A stretch of 64,000 nucleotides of DNA from Perognathus longimembris pacificus (lineage: Eukaryota; Chordata; Mammalia; Rodentia; Heteromyidae), in contig NC_063161.1 in the NCBI RefSeq assembly GCF_023159225.1, positions 71,452,767-71,516,766 of the forward strand, in the 5' to 3' direction. Positions 34,540 through 46,372 of the stretch are shown one piece after another. Within the stretch, counting starts at the first letter, position 1. Every line of letters starts with the position of its first letter. Both the position numbers and the translations under genes were made by a program. The notes beneath the pieces were generated by a model. It was not told the DNA's origin. It did no database searches and worked only from the letters and a program-made list of their open reading frames with translations.

Positions 34540-34774
34540 GGAAAATTTTTCTGTCCTTGTATAAGCTCCTCCTTACTTTTTGGCAGGATTACGTATTCCC
34601 AGGTGGTAATTTTTTTTTTTTTTTTTTTTACCAATGCTTCATACAACTGTTCTTTTGTATTCATTAAAACATGAAGTTAAGCCAGGTGCCAATGGCTCAT
34701 GCCAATAATCCTAGCAACTTGGGAGGATTGTGGGCTGAGACCAGCCCAGGCAGTTATCCCTGTTCTCTGTTCTT

Positions 34775-34820
<46 letters not shown>

Positions 34821-34872
34821 TGTTTGCCTGTCCTGGGGCTTGAACTCAGGTCCTGGGCTCTGTCCCTGAGCT

Positions 34873-35074
34873 GCTTTTTTTTGGCCAGTCCTGGGCCTTG
34901 GACTCAGGGCCTGAGCACTGTCCCTGGCCTCTTCTTGCTCAAGGCTAGCACTCTGCCACTTGAGCCACAGCGCCCTCTCTGGCCGTTTTCCATATATGTG
35001 GTGCTGGGGAATCGAACTGAGAGCTTCATGTGTAGGAGGCAAGCACTCTTGCCACTAGGCCATACTCCCAGCCC
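34873..35074 (-). mobile_element. SINE, IDL-Geo type, nested in an older SINE
   Basis: Inserted into an older reverse SINE (34826-35215) with target duplication tgtccctgagct at 34861-34872 and 35075-35086. Confidence 0.9.
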
Positions 35075-35283
35075 TGTCCCTGAGCTTCTTTGGCTCAAAG
35101 TTAGCACTCTACCACTTGAGCCACAGTGCCACATCTGGATTTTATGTCGTACTGACAAAGCAAACCCAGGGCCTCATGTATGCACTCTACCACTAAGTCA
35201 CCTTCCCAGCCCTCTTCTAGCTTTTATGGAGGCAAACTTAAGCATGTATTTCCCCTTGTTTTCCCATGTAGAGTTTCCCTCCT

Positions 35284-35483
35284 TTTTTTTTTTTTGCCGG
35301 TCCTGGGGCTTGAACTCCAGGCCTGGGCACTGTCCCTGGCTTCTTTTTGCTCAAGGCTAGCACTCTACCACTTGAGCCACAGTACCACTTCTGGCTTTTT
35401 CTATATATGTGGTGCTGAGGAATTGAACCCAGGGCATCATGTATATGAGGCAAACACTCTACCAGTAGGCCATATTCCCAGCC
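35284..35483 (-). mobile_element. SINE, IDL-Geo type
   Basis: Reverse full-length copy, followed directly by another reverse SINE (about 35515-35742). Confidence 0.85.
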
Positions 35484-36105
35484 TGCCTCCTCCTTCCTCC
35501 CTCCCCCCCACCCCCCACTGCCATGGGGCTTAAGCACTGGGCCTGGGCACTATTCCTGAGCTCTTTTGCTCAAGGCTAGTGCTCTACTACTTTGAGCCAC
35601 AGCGCCACTTCTGGTTTTCTGGTGGTTAATTGGAGATAAGAGTCTCAGATGTTCCTGCCTGGGCTAGCTTCAAACTGGGATCCTCAGATCTCAGCCTCCT
35701 GAGTAGCTAGGATTACAGGAATGAGCCACCAATGCCCAGCTTTGAGTCTCATTTCATTTGAGACAAAGTATTTCGGTAAAGCAACATCTGTAGCTATTCA
35801 GGAGGCAGAGGTCCGAGGATCCTGGTTCAAAGCCATTTCAGACAGGCAAGTCCAATGAGCCACCCAAAAATAAAAAAAAATGGAGCTGTGTCTCAAGTGG
35901 TAGAGTGCTAGCCCTGAGAAAGAAAAGTTCAAGGACAGTGCCCAAGATCTGAGTTCAAGCCCCACGACTGGCACAAAAATAAATAGAAATAAAATGAATA
36001 AAAAATAGTGAGGTCTGTTCCCTAAATTCAAGGGGTGGAGGAGTGTTGGGAATATTGGCTTAAAAATGGTCCCCATTCTTTTAATGAAAAAAGATAGGGG
36101 GGGCT

Positions 36106-36305
36106 GGGAATATGACCTAGTGGCAAGAGTGCTTGCCTCCTATACATGAAGCCCTGAGTCCGATTCCTCAGCACCACATATATAGAAAAGGCCAGAGGAG
36201 GCGCTGTGGCTCAAGTGGCAGAGTACTAGCCTTGAGCAAAAAGAAGCCAGGGACAGTGCTCAGGCCCTGAGTCCAAGCACCAGGACTGGCAAAAAAAAAA
36301 AAAAA
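36106..36305 (+). mobile_element. SINE, IDL-Geo type
   Basis: Forward full-length copy, with an A-rich tail running into an AAAG repeat. Confidence 0.85.
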
Positions 36306-36720
36306 GAAAAAGAAAAGAAAGAAAGAAGATATGGAATGTTTCTCTTGAACATGGACATGGCCTTGTCTCTTAGTCTGCACATAATGATTTGTTTTATATC
36401 ACATTGGGAGGTAATTGTTTCTGTATTCTAGTAACATCCCACCTTCTAAGGGAGAGGTTTATTCCTGCTTGGTTTCTTGGGTCTAGCTCTAAGCCTGGCA
36501 CACAATAGGTGGTCAGAGTCAATCCCTCTGGTCCTGGTGGCTCTTACTCCAGGAGGGTGAGGTTTGGAGGATTGTGTCCCAAACCATTTGAGGCAGGAAA
36601 GTTGGCAAAACTCTATTTCCAACTAACCAGCAAAAATCTGGGCTGGAGGTGTGGTTCAAGTGGTAGAATGACAGCTGTGAGCAAGAAAGCCAACTGAAAG
36701 AATTCAAATTTTGGATTATT

Positions 36721-36952
36721 ATTATTTTATTATTATTATTATTATTATTATTTTTTTTTTTGGCTAGTCCTGGGCCTTGGACTCAAGGCCTAAGCACTGT
36801 CCTGGCTTCTTTTTGCTCAAGGCTAGCACTCTGCCACTTGAGCCACAGCGCCACCTCTGGCCATTTTCTGTATATGTGGTGCTGGGGAATCGAACCCAGG
36901 GCTTCGTGTATAGGAGGCAAGCAACTTGCCACTAGGCCATATTCCCAGCCCC
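36721..36952 (-). mobile_element. SINE, IDL-Geo type, with ATT-expanded tail
   Basis: Reverse copy with target duplication tggattatt at 36712-36720 and 36953-36961. Its tail side holds an (ATT)n microsatellite at 36721-36751, which probably grew from the A-rich tail. Confidence 0.85.
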
Positions 36953-37569
36953 TGGATTATTGTTATTGTAAATGATTGGGAGGCATTGCTGTATGGCCTT
37001 TAATTAGAAGAAGTTGACTTCAGACTTGCTTCATACTTGGCCTTTAGCCTGCATGGTGAAATTGGATGGGTTGAGGACTACATGAACTAAGATTTTTTTT
37101 CCCCTCTTGATTCAGTGACTCGATGGAATAAAATCTCTCACTTGCAAAAAATAACATAAATAAGTTTGACATATTTCAAATCCTCTTCATAAATTGTTGA
37201 AAAGATTTAATATAACTGCCAATCATAAAGTATTTAATTTGAGCTGACTCCCTGTGATCCCAGTGATTACACAGACAGTTTTTATTACTGAAGAATAAAT
37301 TGTGGATTTCCTATGATTCAAGATGACAAAAATTCCTTTCATCCACCTCCCATATAATTCTGAGATGTGAACATTTTCACTTTAGCTCTCAGAGATGGAA
37401 AATGCTCACAAAATGGTTTGTAACCTGAAATGTGTGTGTGTGCATGTGCGCGTGCGCATGTGATGTGTATATACTGGTACTGGGGCTTGATTTCATGACC
37501 TGGGCCCTATCTCTGAGCCTTTTTTGCTCAAGGCTGGTTCAAAGCCAGCCTGGGCAGTAGAGTCTCTGA

Positions 37570-37785
37570 GACTTTTTTTTGGCCAGTCCTGGGCCTTGGA
37601 CTCAGGGCCTGAGCACTGTCCCTGGCTTCTTCCCGCTCAAGGCTAGCACTCCGCCACCTGAGCCACAGCGCTGCTTCTGGCCGTTTTCTGTATATGTGGT
37701 GCTGGGGAATCGAACCTAGGGCCTCGTGTATCCGAGGCAGGCACTCTTGCCACTAGGCTATATCCCCAGCCCTTTTTTTTTTTTT
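37570..37785 (-). mobile_element. SINE, IDL-Geo type, nested between two older reverse SINEs
   Basis: Reverse copy from a poly-T tract to cccagccc. Parts of older SINEs lie at 37480-37565 and 37790-38010. Confidence 0.8.
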
Positions 37786-38960
37786 TTTTAAATTAGTAAT
37801 GGGGCTTGAACTGTGGGCCTGGGCGCTGTCCCTGAACTCTTCAGCTCAAGGCTAGCTCTCTACCACTTGAACCACAGCGCCACTTCTGGCTCTTTGCTGG
37901 TTAATTGGAGATAAAAGCCTCATAGATTTTCCTGCCCCAGTTGGCTTCGAATATCAGTCTTCAGATCTCAGCCTCTTGAGTAGATGGAATTACAGGCATG
38001 CACTCTGCCGCCCAGCGGGAAGATTCTCATAACCCCCTCCCTTGTGTTCAGCCTTGGTGAGAGCACAGGGCATCCAGTTCTCAGGCATGTTCTGGCACAT
38101 GCTTGATGAGAGAGCCACCTGGTGCCACAGGACAGGGCCAGGACTGGGCCTGTGTCCCCCAGGAAAAGGACCTGCCTGACAGCAGCCTGAGATGTTCTTA
38201 TTTGCCAAGAGATACTTACCAGAGGCTTTGGAAATAGCAAAGGGGATCTGTCAAATCATTTGTGACAGACACCATGAAAATAAGAATTGCATTTGCAGAG
38301 GAGGAGCATGTTGAAGGCACGGAGACACATGGCTTTTGCCAAATGACCACGGGCCATTCTTAACGGTCGTATGGAATGCATTATGAACCAGAGAAGGACC
38401 ACAAAGTGAGACATGAGGACACACTGGCCGTGGGGTGCTGGAGGCTGCGGCCACACAGAGAAGAAGGCTGGCCATGACAGTGAGATGAGCTGGCAGTGCC
38501 TGGCTGCTTCCTCCACACCATGCCCCCCTCTCCTGCTCCCCTGAGTTCACTCTGTGAATTTGGAGGTGATCTTATAAGTGATTCGTCTACTGGGCAAAAG
38601 GCAGGCCCCCACCTCCCTCCCGTGTTCCACTCCCCTTGCCATTGGCACCCACAGTGGCATGTCACTTGCTGGCTCGGTACTGAGTCCTCATGGGGAGACA
38701 GAAAAAGCCAATGATCCTCCCGCCATAGCCGCATCTACCCACCATCCCTCCCAGTGGCTTGGGTTTCCATTGCCAAGGCAGGAACGGGACACGTGTGAAC
38801 CGGAGCAAACAGCAAATCAGGTGGCACCTCACACCTGTAATCCTGGCTGCTCAGGAGGCTGAGGTTTGTAAGATGGTGTTTAAGACCAGCCCAGGGAAGA
38901 AAAGTCCAAAAGACGCTGTGACTAGTGCCTGCATCTTGAGTTCAGGCCTCAGTACTGGCA

Positions 38961-38999
<39 letters not shown>

Positions 39000-40655
39000 A
39001 CATTTTTTTTTGTCAGTTGTGAGGCTTGAACTCTGGGCCTGGGTGCTGCCCCTTAGCTCTTTAGCTCAAGGCTAGTGCTCTACCACTTGAGCCACAGCAC
39101 CACTTCTAGTTTTCTGGTGGTTCATTGCAGATAAGAGTCTAAGGGAAGTTGGGCACCAGTGGCTCATACCTGTAATCCTAGCTATCCAGGAGGCTGAGAT
39201 CTGAGGATCGTGGTTCAAAGGCAGCTGGGGCAGGAAAGTCTGTGAAACTCTTAAAAAAAACAAAACAGAAGTGGTGCTGTGGCTCAAGTGGTAGAGCACT
39301 AGCCTTGAGCTGAAGAGCTCCGGGACAGTGCCCAGGTCCAGAGTTCAAGTCCCATGACTGATTAAAAAAGAAGAAAAAGAGTCTCAGGAACTTCCTGCCC
39401 AGGATGGTTTTGAACCTCAGCCTCCTTAGTAGCTAGGATGACAGGCATGAGCCACCAGCACCTGGCTACATGCAGTCACTTTTATGTGGGCTATGTGGAA
39501 TCTCAGGAAGCCTGCGTGAAGAGGAAAATTCAGTCAGGATCTTCTGTGACAGCTGCATTCTGCCTGCATTTTGTCCTGGCCAAGGACAGAAAGCTTGAGA
39601 CATACAAAGAAGCCCTTCTGGTGGTGACAGCCTGGCTCCTTGGACTTCCATCTGTCCATGGCTATGTGGTTCTCCAACCCCACACAGCAGTGACCTGGGC
39701 TGCTGGAGGACTCGGTATGGAACTGTGCCATGCCTGCCTCTGCCTGCCTCTACCTCCCTTAACTTGTGTGGGAGAATTGCAGGATGCATGTTCATGTGGG
39801 CATGCCGGTAGTCCAGAGCTGCTGGCAGAGCCAGGGGCTGGGTTGGGGGGAGAAGGGGGCAGGAATTCCTGTTTTACATTAACAGGAAGATTTATCACAC
39901 CAAGAGGTCAATATTTACTTTGGCCTGTGCCTGGTGTGTGTTTATGTCTGTGTCCAGTGCTTCTTTCTGCTGACTGCAGCACAGGGGAAGATCTGTCTTT
40001 TGTCTGTGGACAGGGCACTGAATGAGATTTTATCAGAAAGGCCTCAGACACCAGGCTAGCATAGCAAAGCTCCTGTGATGAGGCTCTGCCTGTGTATCAT
40101 TGAGAAATCTGAACCCTAGCTGGGGATGGGGGTTCCATGCAGAGTGTGTGCCCATAGCAGGCATGAGGCCCTGGGTTCCAACATTGTGTTATTGTTAAAC
40201 AAAAGACCTTTTGATTAATGTTTTCATTTTCATCAGTGCCTGGGTTTAAACTCAGGGCCTGATGCTTGCTCAGATAATGCTCTACCATTTGATCCAGGCC
40301 TCTAGCCTGGCTTTTTGCTAGTTAACTTGGGTATGAGAGTCTCAGGGGCTTTTCCTTCCAGGCAGCCTCAAACCATGATCCTTGGATCATGGAAACTAGA
40401 GTCACTGGTGCCCTTCCACCTCCATTTTTTTGTTGTTATTGTTGCTCATGGGCTTCAGCACTCTCCCTGAGCTTTCTCACTGAAGACTGGTGCTCTGCTA
40501 CTTTGAGCCACAGCTCCATTTCCAGTTTTCTGTTGGTTAATTGGACATGAGAGTCACATGGACTTTCTTACCCAGGCTGGCTTCAAACCATGATCCACAG
40601 ATCTCAGCCTCCTGAGTAGGATTATTCCAGGCGTGAGCCACCAGCACCTGGCTTC

Positions 40656-42059
40656 CCCTCTCCAAACATAGGATGTATTTCTCAGGCTCCTGGAAGCGAG
40701 CACAGGCTTTCGCTTCTCTGGGAGTTTCCATGTGTAATCGGGATGGCAAGGGCACAAGGTTGGAAATAGACAGGCACATGTGTGGGGAATGGAGCTGAGG
40801 CCTCTGGGGCAGAGCTGCGGGGGTGGAGGCGGCAGCTGTAGCAACACCAGCAAGGAATTTTCTCACTCTGCACCCACTGGCTGCATACTTTGTCTTTAAA
40901 GGAATGCAAATTACACCTCCACTCAGTGCTGGTCTTGTGTTTGTTTTAAAATATATTTAAATCTTTGACCACGGAGTAAAATATACAGTTTTGTCCTCTG
41001 AGAAAGTTGCAAGTATTCTAGAATATCTAGCCTACTGGCTGGTCTCATTCCTGTTTTCTTTTTTAATTTTTTTTTTCATATATTATTGGAGTTTGAACTC
41101 TTGGTTGGACCACGCTGCTAAACACTCAAGCCACGCCCCACCCACAAGCTCTACCCACCCTGAAAACCACGCCCACCACATCCGAGTTGCTGCTTAAGGC
41201 TCTCATTACCTTTATAAGACTCGGGCCACACCCATTTCATGTAAGTCAGGCCCCACGGTTAAAGATACAACTCTTACCGAAATCCTGGAAAGGTTAATAA
41301 TCCTTGATACTTTCTGGGTGTTACAATGTTTCAGGTGCACCCTACCAAGCACTTGATGTGACTAGCTCTTTCTGATCCTTTAGGTACTGTTGTTCTAATG
41401 TTGCAGATGGGGCTAACTAGAGAGCTCTGCCTGCTGGTGTTCTCCTGGGGCAGGTAGGGTGGGATGTCACAGAGACCTCCTCCTTTCTCCTCTGTTCTGT
41501 GCACCCTGCACAATGGTAGGCACACAGAATTCACACAGGACCTGCCCACTGGCTAGAATGAAGCTGCTGTCCAAGACCAGACCAGTAGGGCCAGCCTCAG
41601 TCCTGTATTTTCGGGAATGTTATTTATTCTTTCTCTAAAGATCTTCAGCCATAAATTGTGTGGTATTGTCATCCTGTGGCACTGGGGAAGTGAGTTTAGG
41701 ATAAACTGTGAACCTGGTGGGATGGTACACACTTGTAATCCCACACAGCAAGCTGGGAGGCTGAGCTAGAGGATCCTGACTTCAAGGTCAATGAAGGCTA
41801 CACAATATGACCCTGTCTCAAAAATCAGAATGTAGAATTGAGGATGGACACCAGTGTGGCTCAAACCTGTAAATTCCAGCTACTCAGGAGGCTGAGGATC
41901 AGGGTCCCAAGCCAGCTCAGGGCAGGAAAGCCTATGAGATTATTTCCAATGAACTAGCAAAAAACCATAAGTGGATGAGTGGCTCAAGTGGTAGAGCTCC
42001 AGCCTTGAGTTAAAAAGCTCAGGGACAGCGCCCAGGCCAAGTTCAGGCACCAGGACTGG

Positions 42060-42099
<40 letters not shown>
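40656..42099. mobile_element. B1-like and composite SINEs upstream of COL26A1
   Basis: A forward B1-like monomer at 41705-41825, a forward composite at 41840-42061 and a (CA)n run at 42062-42099. Unique DNA at 40.66-41.70 kb shows no gene. Confidence 0.7.
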
Positions 42100-42100
<1 letters not shown>

Positions 42101-42662
42101 TGGGATGGATGGGATGGCCGGCCCTGCCTCAGGTGATGATTTCTGGGAGAGACAGCAGGCCAGGTGGGGGTGAAAGGCCCCCCCACCTGGTCACCAGCTA
42201 CCCCCACAAATGCCAGAGACTCTTGTGCAAGCTTTACTCATCCCAGCTTTACTTTGTCCCAGCCTCAGTTTCCACCTCTGAAACATGGGAATAATTGCCC
42301 CTGGTGGGGAGCGAACTGCGAGCACGAGTGGGTGCGGACCCCGGGGCTAAGGCCGAGGCGGGAGCTGAGTCTGGAGGTCCGGGCTCCCGAGACCCCCCGC
42401 GGCCTCCCGCCTCTGCGTGCCCTGGCGGTGCCCGCAGGGCCCCGGGCCGCCGAGGGTTAAGGGCTGAGCCCACCACGCCCCCTCTGACGGCGCAGCGCCC
42501 ACCTCCCCGAATTTGAAAAGGCGGCCCCGGAGCGCGCGCCCGCTCCCCGCGGACCCGGGCTCGATCCTCTGCTCTCGGCAGGCCGGGGTCGCGGGCTCGG
42601 TCCGGGCCACCCGTGCGCTCCGGACCCCCGGGACCCCCGGTCCTCGCGCCCGGCGGCGCAAG

Positions 42663-42820
42663 ATGAAGCTGGCCCTGCTCTTGCCCTGGGCGTGCGGCTG
42701 CCTATGGGGGTCGGCGCTGGCCACCGGCTTCCTCTACCCGTTCCCGGCCGCCGCGCTGCCGCAGCACGGCTACCCCGAGCCTGCCGCGGGCTCCCCGGGC
42801 GGGGCGTATGCGAGCCGCCG
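42663..42820 (+). CDS. COL26A1: COL26A1 coding exon 1 (signal peptide)
   Basis: The ATG follows a GC-rich leader (cgcaagATGaag). It encodes the signal peptide, TGFLYPFPAAALPQHGYPEP and a short Gly/Ser-rich linker, and ends CGC CG before GTGAGTG. Confidence 0.94.
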
Positions 42821-45800
42821 GTGAGTGCGCGGGGCGGGGCGGGAACGGGGGACGGAGCCCGGGAGGGAACGGGGAAGGGAGGGGGACGGGGCCCGGGAGG
42901 AAACGGGGGGATGGAGCCCGGGCAGGAACTTGGGGACGGGGCCCGGGAGGGAACTGGGGGGACGTCGCCCGGGAAAGCGGCGGGAACGAGGGACGGGGCC
43001 CGGGAGGGAACCGGGAGGAGGGGGCCCGGGGGCCCGGGGGCCCGGGAGGGAACCGGGGAGACGAGGCCCGGGGGCGCGGCGGGAACCGGGGGGACGGGGC
43101 CCGGGGGCGCGGGCGGCAACCGGGGGGGGTGATGAAGCCGAGGCGGGAACGGGGGGATGGGGGCCTCGGGGGGCTTCGGGACGCGGCGACCTGGACTCGG
43201 GGCATGGGCTGCAACCAGAAGACGAGATCCGGGGGTGCAGACGGGAACGAGGGGTGTTGGGGACTTAAACAGGCTTCGAGATCGGGGGACCTGGGGCACG
43301 GGGCGTTGGGGCTTCGAGATGCGGGGGTGGGGGGCCTGGGGCGCGGGTGGCGGGGCCACAAGAGGCCGGAACCGGGGTCCCCGGCTTTGGGGGCTCGGGG
43401 CCTGGACTGGCGCCAGTCGTCTTCCTCCGGTCCTGGCGCTCGAGTTCCTCGCTCTGGGGGCGCTGGCGGGGTTCGGGCGGCCGTACCGCGCTCCCCGCAC
43501 AGCCTCGGCTATGCTCGCCTGAGGCTCCCGGTGCCGGGCCTCGTGTGTACCGCCGGCCACGCGGGGAGGCCGCTCCGTCCGTCCAGTCCATTCCGCCCGG
43601 TCCGTGGGGCTGAGGCCTCGGAAGAGCCAGGGCTGCGCCTCGCGGTCGCCGCCGGGGGACGGGGAGCAGCCTCCACGTCAGGGCTCAGCTGTGGAGTCGG
43701 GTCGGATCGGACCCCAGACCCGGTCCGCACTCGCGGGCGCCTCCCTCGGGCCGCCCCGCGTCCGGGTTCCCAATTGGAGATCCCTCAGCCCGAGGCCAGT
43801 GCCTTGGAGCGAGGCCCTCACGGTCAGGCCCCTCTTCCCTGGGGCTTGAACTTAGGGCCTGGGTGCTGTACCTGAGCCTTTGTGCCTAAGGCTGGCGCTC
43901 TACCACTTGAGCCACAGCGCTGCTTCCAGCCTTTTGGTGGTTCATTGGAGATGAGTCTGGTGGACTTTCCTGCTTTGAATCATGATCCTCAGATCCCAGC
44001 TTCTTGAGTAGCTGGGATTACAGGCGTGAGCCACTGACACTTGGCTGCAAAATAGGAAATCTTTCACAGAAGCCTAAGAGGGTCTCCAAAGTTCCGTGGC
44101 TCTTGTCTCTGCGTCTTCTTTCCCCAAACTCTGTGAACATGGAGGAAACAGGCCCCGGCTCTTTTTGATCCTTCACAGTCACCAAAACCCCCAGAATGCT
44201 CTCGAATAATTCCTCCTGCGCCTTCCAGCAAGGATACAGACATTTTGTGCAGGGAAGGAAGGGAGGACACAGCCCCCGAAGGCGGTTTCAGAGAAGCATA
44301 AACATGGCTGCAGAAGTCTGCTTGCAAATGGACTTCCCTTCTTTTTGTCTGGAAATCCTTCCTCGAGGTTTCTGTTAGGCCGAATCTCCAAACGCCCCTC
44401 AACAGCAGGGCTGCACACTTCCATATGAGAGCAGTCTAGAAAACAAGCTTTGCAAGTTGCAGAGTGAGACAGCTAGCATGAGCCCAAGAAGGGAAACGCG
44501 TGCACCAGCACCCAGTGGGTTTGTGTTGGAGGATGTGGCCAACTTCAGATAGAAAATATTTGTTTTAAAAAAAATTTTTCCACCAGTCAGGCACCGGTGG
44601 CTTACACTTGTAATCCTAGGTACTCAGGAAGCTGAGATCTGAGGATGGTGGTTTGAAGCAGGACTCTTTATCTTCACGTAACTAACAAAAAGTCACATGT
44701 GGAGCTGTGGCTCAAGTGGTAGAGCACCATCCTTGAGCATAAAAGCTCAGGGACAGCTCTTAAGACCTGAGTTCTACCTCTAGGACCAGCATAATTAAAA
44801 ACAAAACCAACAAATCCTGGAGCAAAGCCATCATTGTCTGTGGTTGGCTCCCACGAGGCGGGCTCTAGGAGGCTGCAGCTTCAGGGGTCTCTCTGCTCCC
44901 TTTGAAGCAGGGGTGGCTGGTGAGGGTTCTGAGAATGATGTAGATTGGTTCTGCTGTGGAGGCCCCTGGAGGATGTCTCTTCCTCCGAGCCTCAGTGTCC
45001 CCATTTCTTTTCTTCCTTTCTCCCTTCTTAAAGTTTGTCTGTGATCTTCAAATCCCTTCCCAGCACAGCTGTCTCAGGCAATCGGAGCTGCACCCGGCGC
45101 CTTGTGGCTCCACGGCCAACACTTCATTGCCACTTGGAGTGTGATTTGGACATGGACCAGCCACGCCTGGGGCAGAGGCCTGAGAGAGGCTAAACGAACT
45201 GCTAGAGGATTTTCCGGAATGTTCCTATAAAGTGCCAGGGAGCTCCTTGGCCGCCCCTACGACAACCTACACATTCTTCCAGGACTCGAGTCCCTGTGGC
45301 TCTAGCCTGATCCCCCATGGTTGTCTTACAAATCAAGACTCTGGAAGGTTCCCTGGTATCCTGGAAGAGGCTTCCTTAGTAAGAGTTAGGCTCCATCCAG
45401 GTGAGCATTGTTGTACTTGAGGACGGAGGAGTGGGGGCTCGTCTCCTGTGCCCCCTGTCTGTCCCCACCCCCAGCCTCCACAGGGGGACCTAGGTGATGG
45501 CTGTCTGTGACCCCTCACCTTAGTTAGCTGGGCTACCCCCCCAATATCTCCTGAGCCATTTCTGCTGAGAGTGGATGATGCTTAGAATATTATATACGTC
45601 AGAACATTGTCCTGGCAATGTGTTCTGCAGTGTTGAGGGGTTCCTCGATCATGTGGCCACCCAGAGTTTTGGGAAATGAGGCATTGTGCCTACCTTGGAG
45701 CTACGAAGTCATTTGCCAGGGCTCTGATGTGGTTTCCAAAATCATTTTCCCATTTGCTGTGGGAGCTGCTGGCCTGATGGCGCAAGGACTTCTGGGAGGA

Positions 45801-46340
45801 GGTGGCCCTCCGCTGTGGGGCCGGCAGGCTTTCCAGCTGCCTTCCTTCCTTTCCATTCTTGCTGTGGGACTCAGCTTGGCCTCAACCTTGTGTGATCCTC
45901 CTGCCTCAGCCTCTTGTTCTGCGGCTGCCCATGAAAATTTTCTGCACTCTGCACAGGTGTGCACAAGCGTGCACAAGCATGCTTGCCCATAGAGAGCTCG
46001 GTGCTCTGACCTCGCTCTGCCCTGTTCCCCCACCTCACGAGCTCTGCACACCATGGGCTGCTTTTCTCTTGTTTATTTTATTTTGATCTATACTTGGAAG
46101 TGTTTTTATGTGTTGTGCTTGATTTGTGCTAGCATATACTGAGACTTGAACTCAGGACTTCTCACTCTCTCTTAGCCTTTTTACTCAAGGCTGGTGGTCT
46201 ACCACTTGGAGCCACAGCTCCACTTGTCTTTCTCCTGCCTGAGCTGGCTTTTAACTGTGATCCTAAGATCTCAGCCTTCCGAATAGTTAGGCTGATAGGC
46301 ATGAGCCACCAGCACCAAGAAGAAGAACAACTTCAACAAC

Positions 46341-46372
<32 letters not shown>

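Larger units (their letters stand above)
33917..35990. mobile_element. SINE-dense intergenic DNA
   Basis: Forward copies at 33917-34180, 34270-34500 (tail (CA)n 34502-34531), 34681-34770 followed by (GT)n 34779-34823, and 35785-35985; reverse copies at 34826-35215 (host of the nested SINE) and 35515-35742. No gene seen. Confidence 0.75.
36525..40655. mobile_element. SINEs and unique DNA between IFT22 and COL26A1
   Basis: A forward partial copy at 36525-36710, SINE pieces at 37480-38010, a forward copy at 38818-38966 with (CA)n, a reverse copy at 39003-39140 continued at 39381-39465 around a forward insertion (39145-39375), and reverse copies at 40225-40420 and 40430-40655. Unique stretches 36.96-37.43, 38.02-38.80 and 39.48-40.10 kb show no convincing exon. 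Confidence 0.7.
42290..43830. promoter_or_regulatory. CpG island spanning COL26A1 promoter, exon 1 and start of intron 1
   Basis: Dense CpG and GC content begins just after a CA microsatellite at 42.1 kb and ends at a reverse SINE at 43.84 kb. The 5' UTR should lie within about 42500-42662. No TATA box is evident. Long overlapping open frames here, including one of 367 codons on the minus strand, come from stop-poor GC repeats and are not called as genes. Confidence 0.8.

Noticed and set aside
34671..35360. 229-codon plus-strand frame
   Set aside because: Translation of nested reverse SINEs and a GT microsatellite.
42457..43560. 367-codon minus-strand open frame rich in Pro, Arg and Ser
   Set aside because: It is the shadow of the stop-poor GC minisatellite and CpG island; several other frames are equally open and none has splice sites or recognisable domains.
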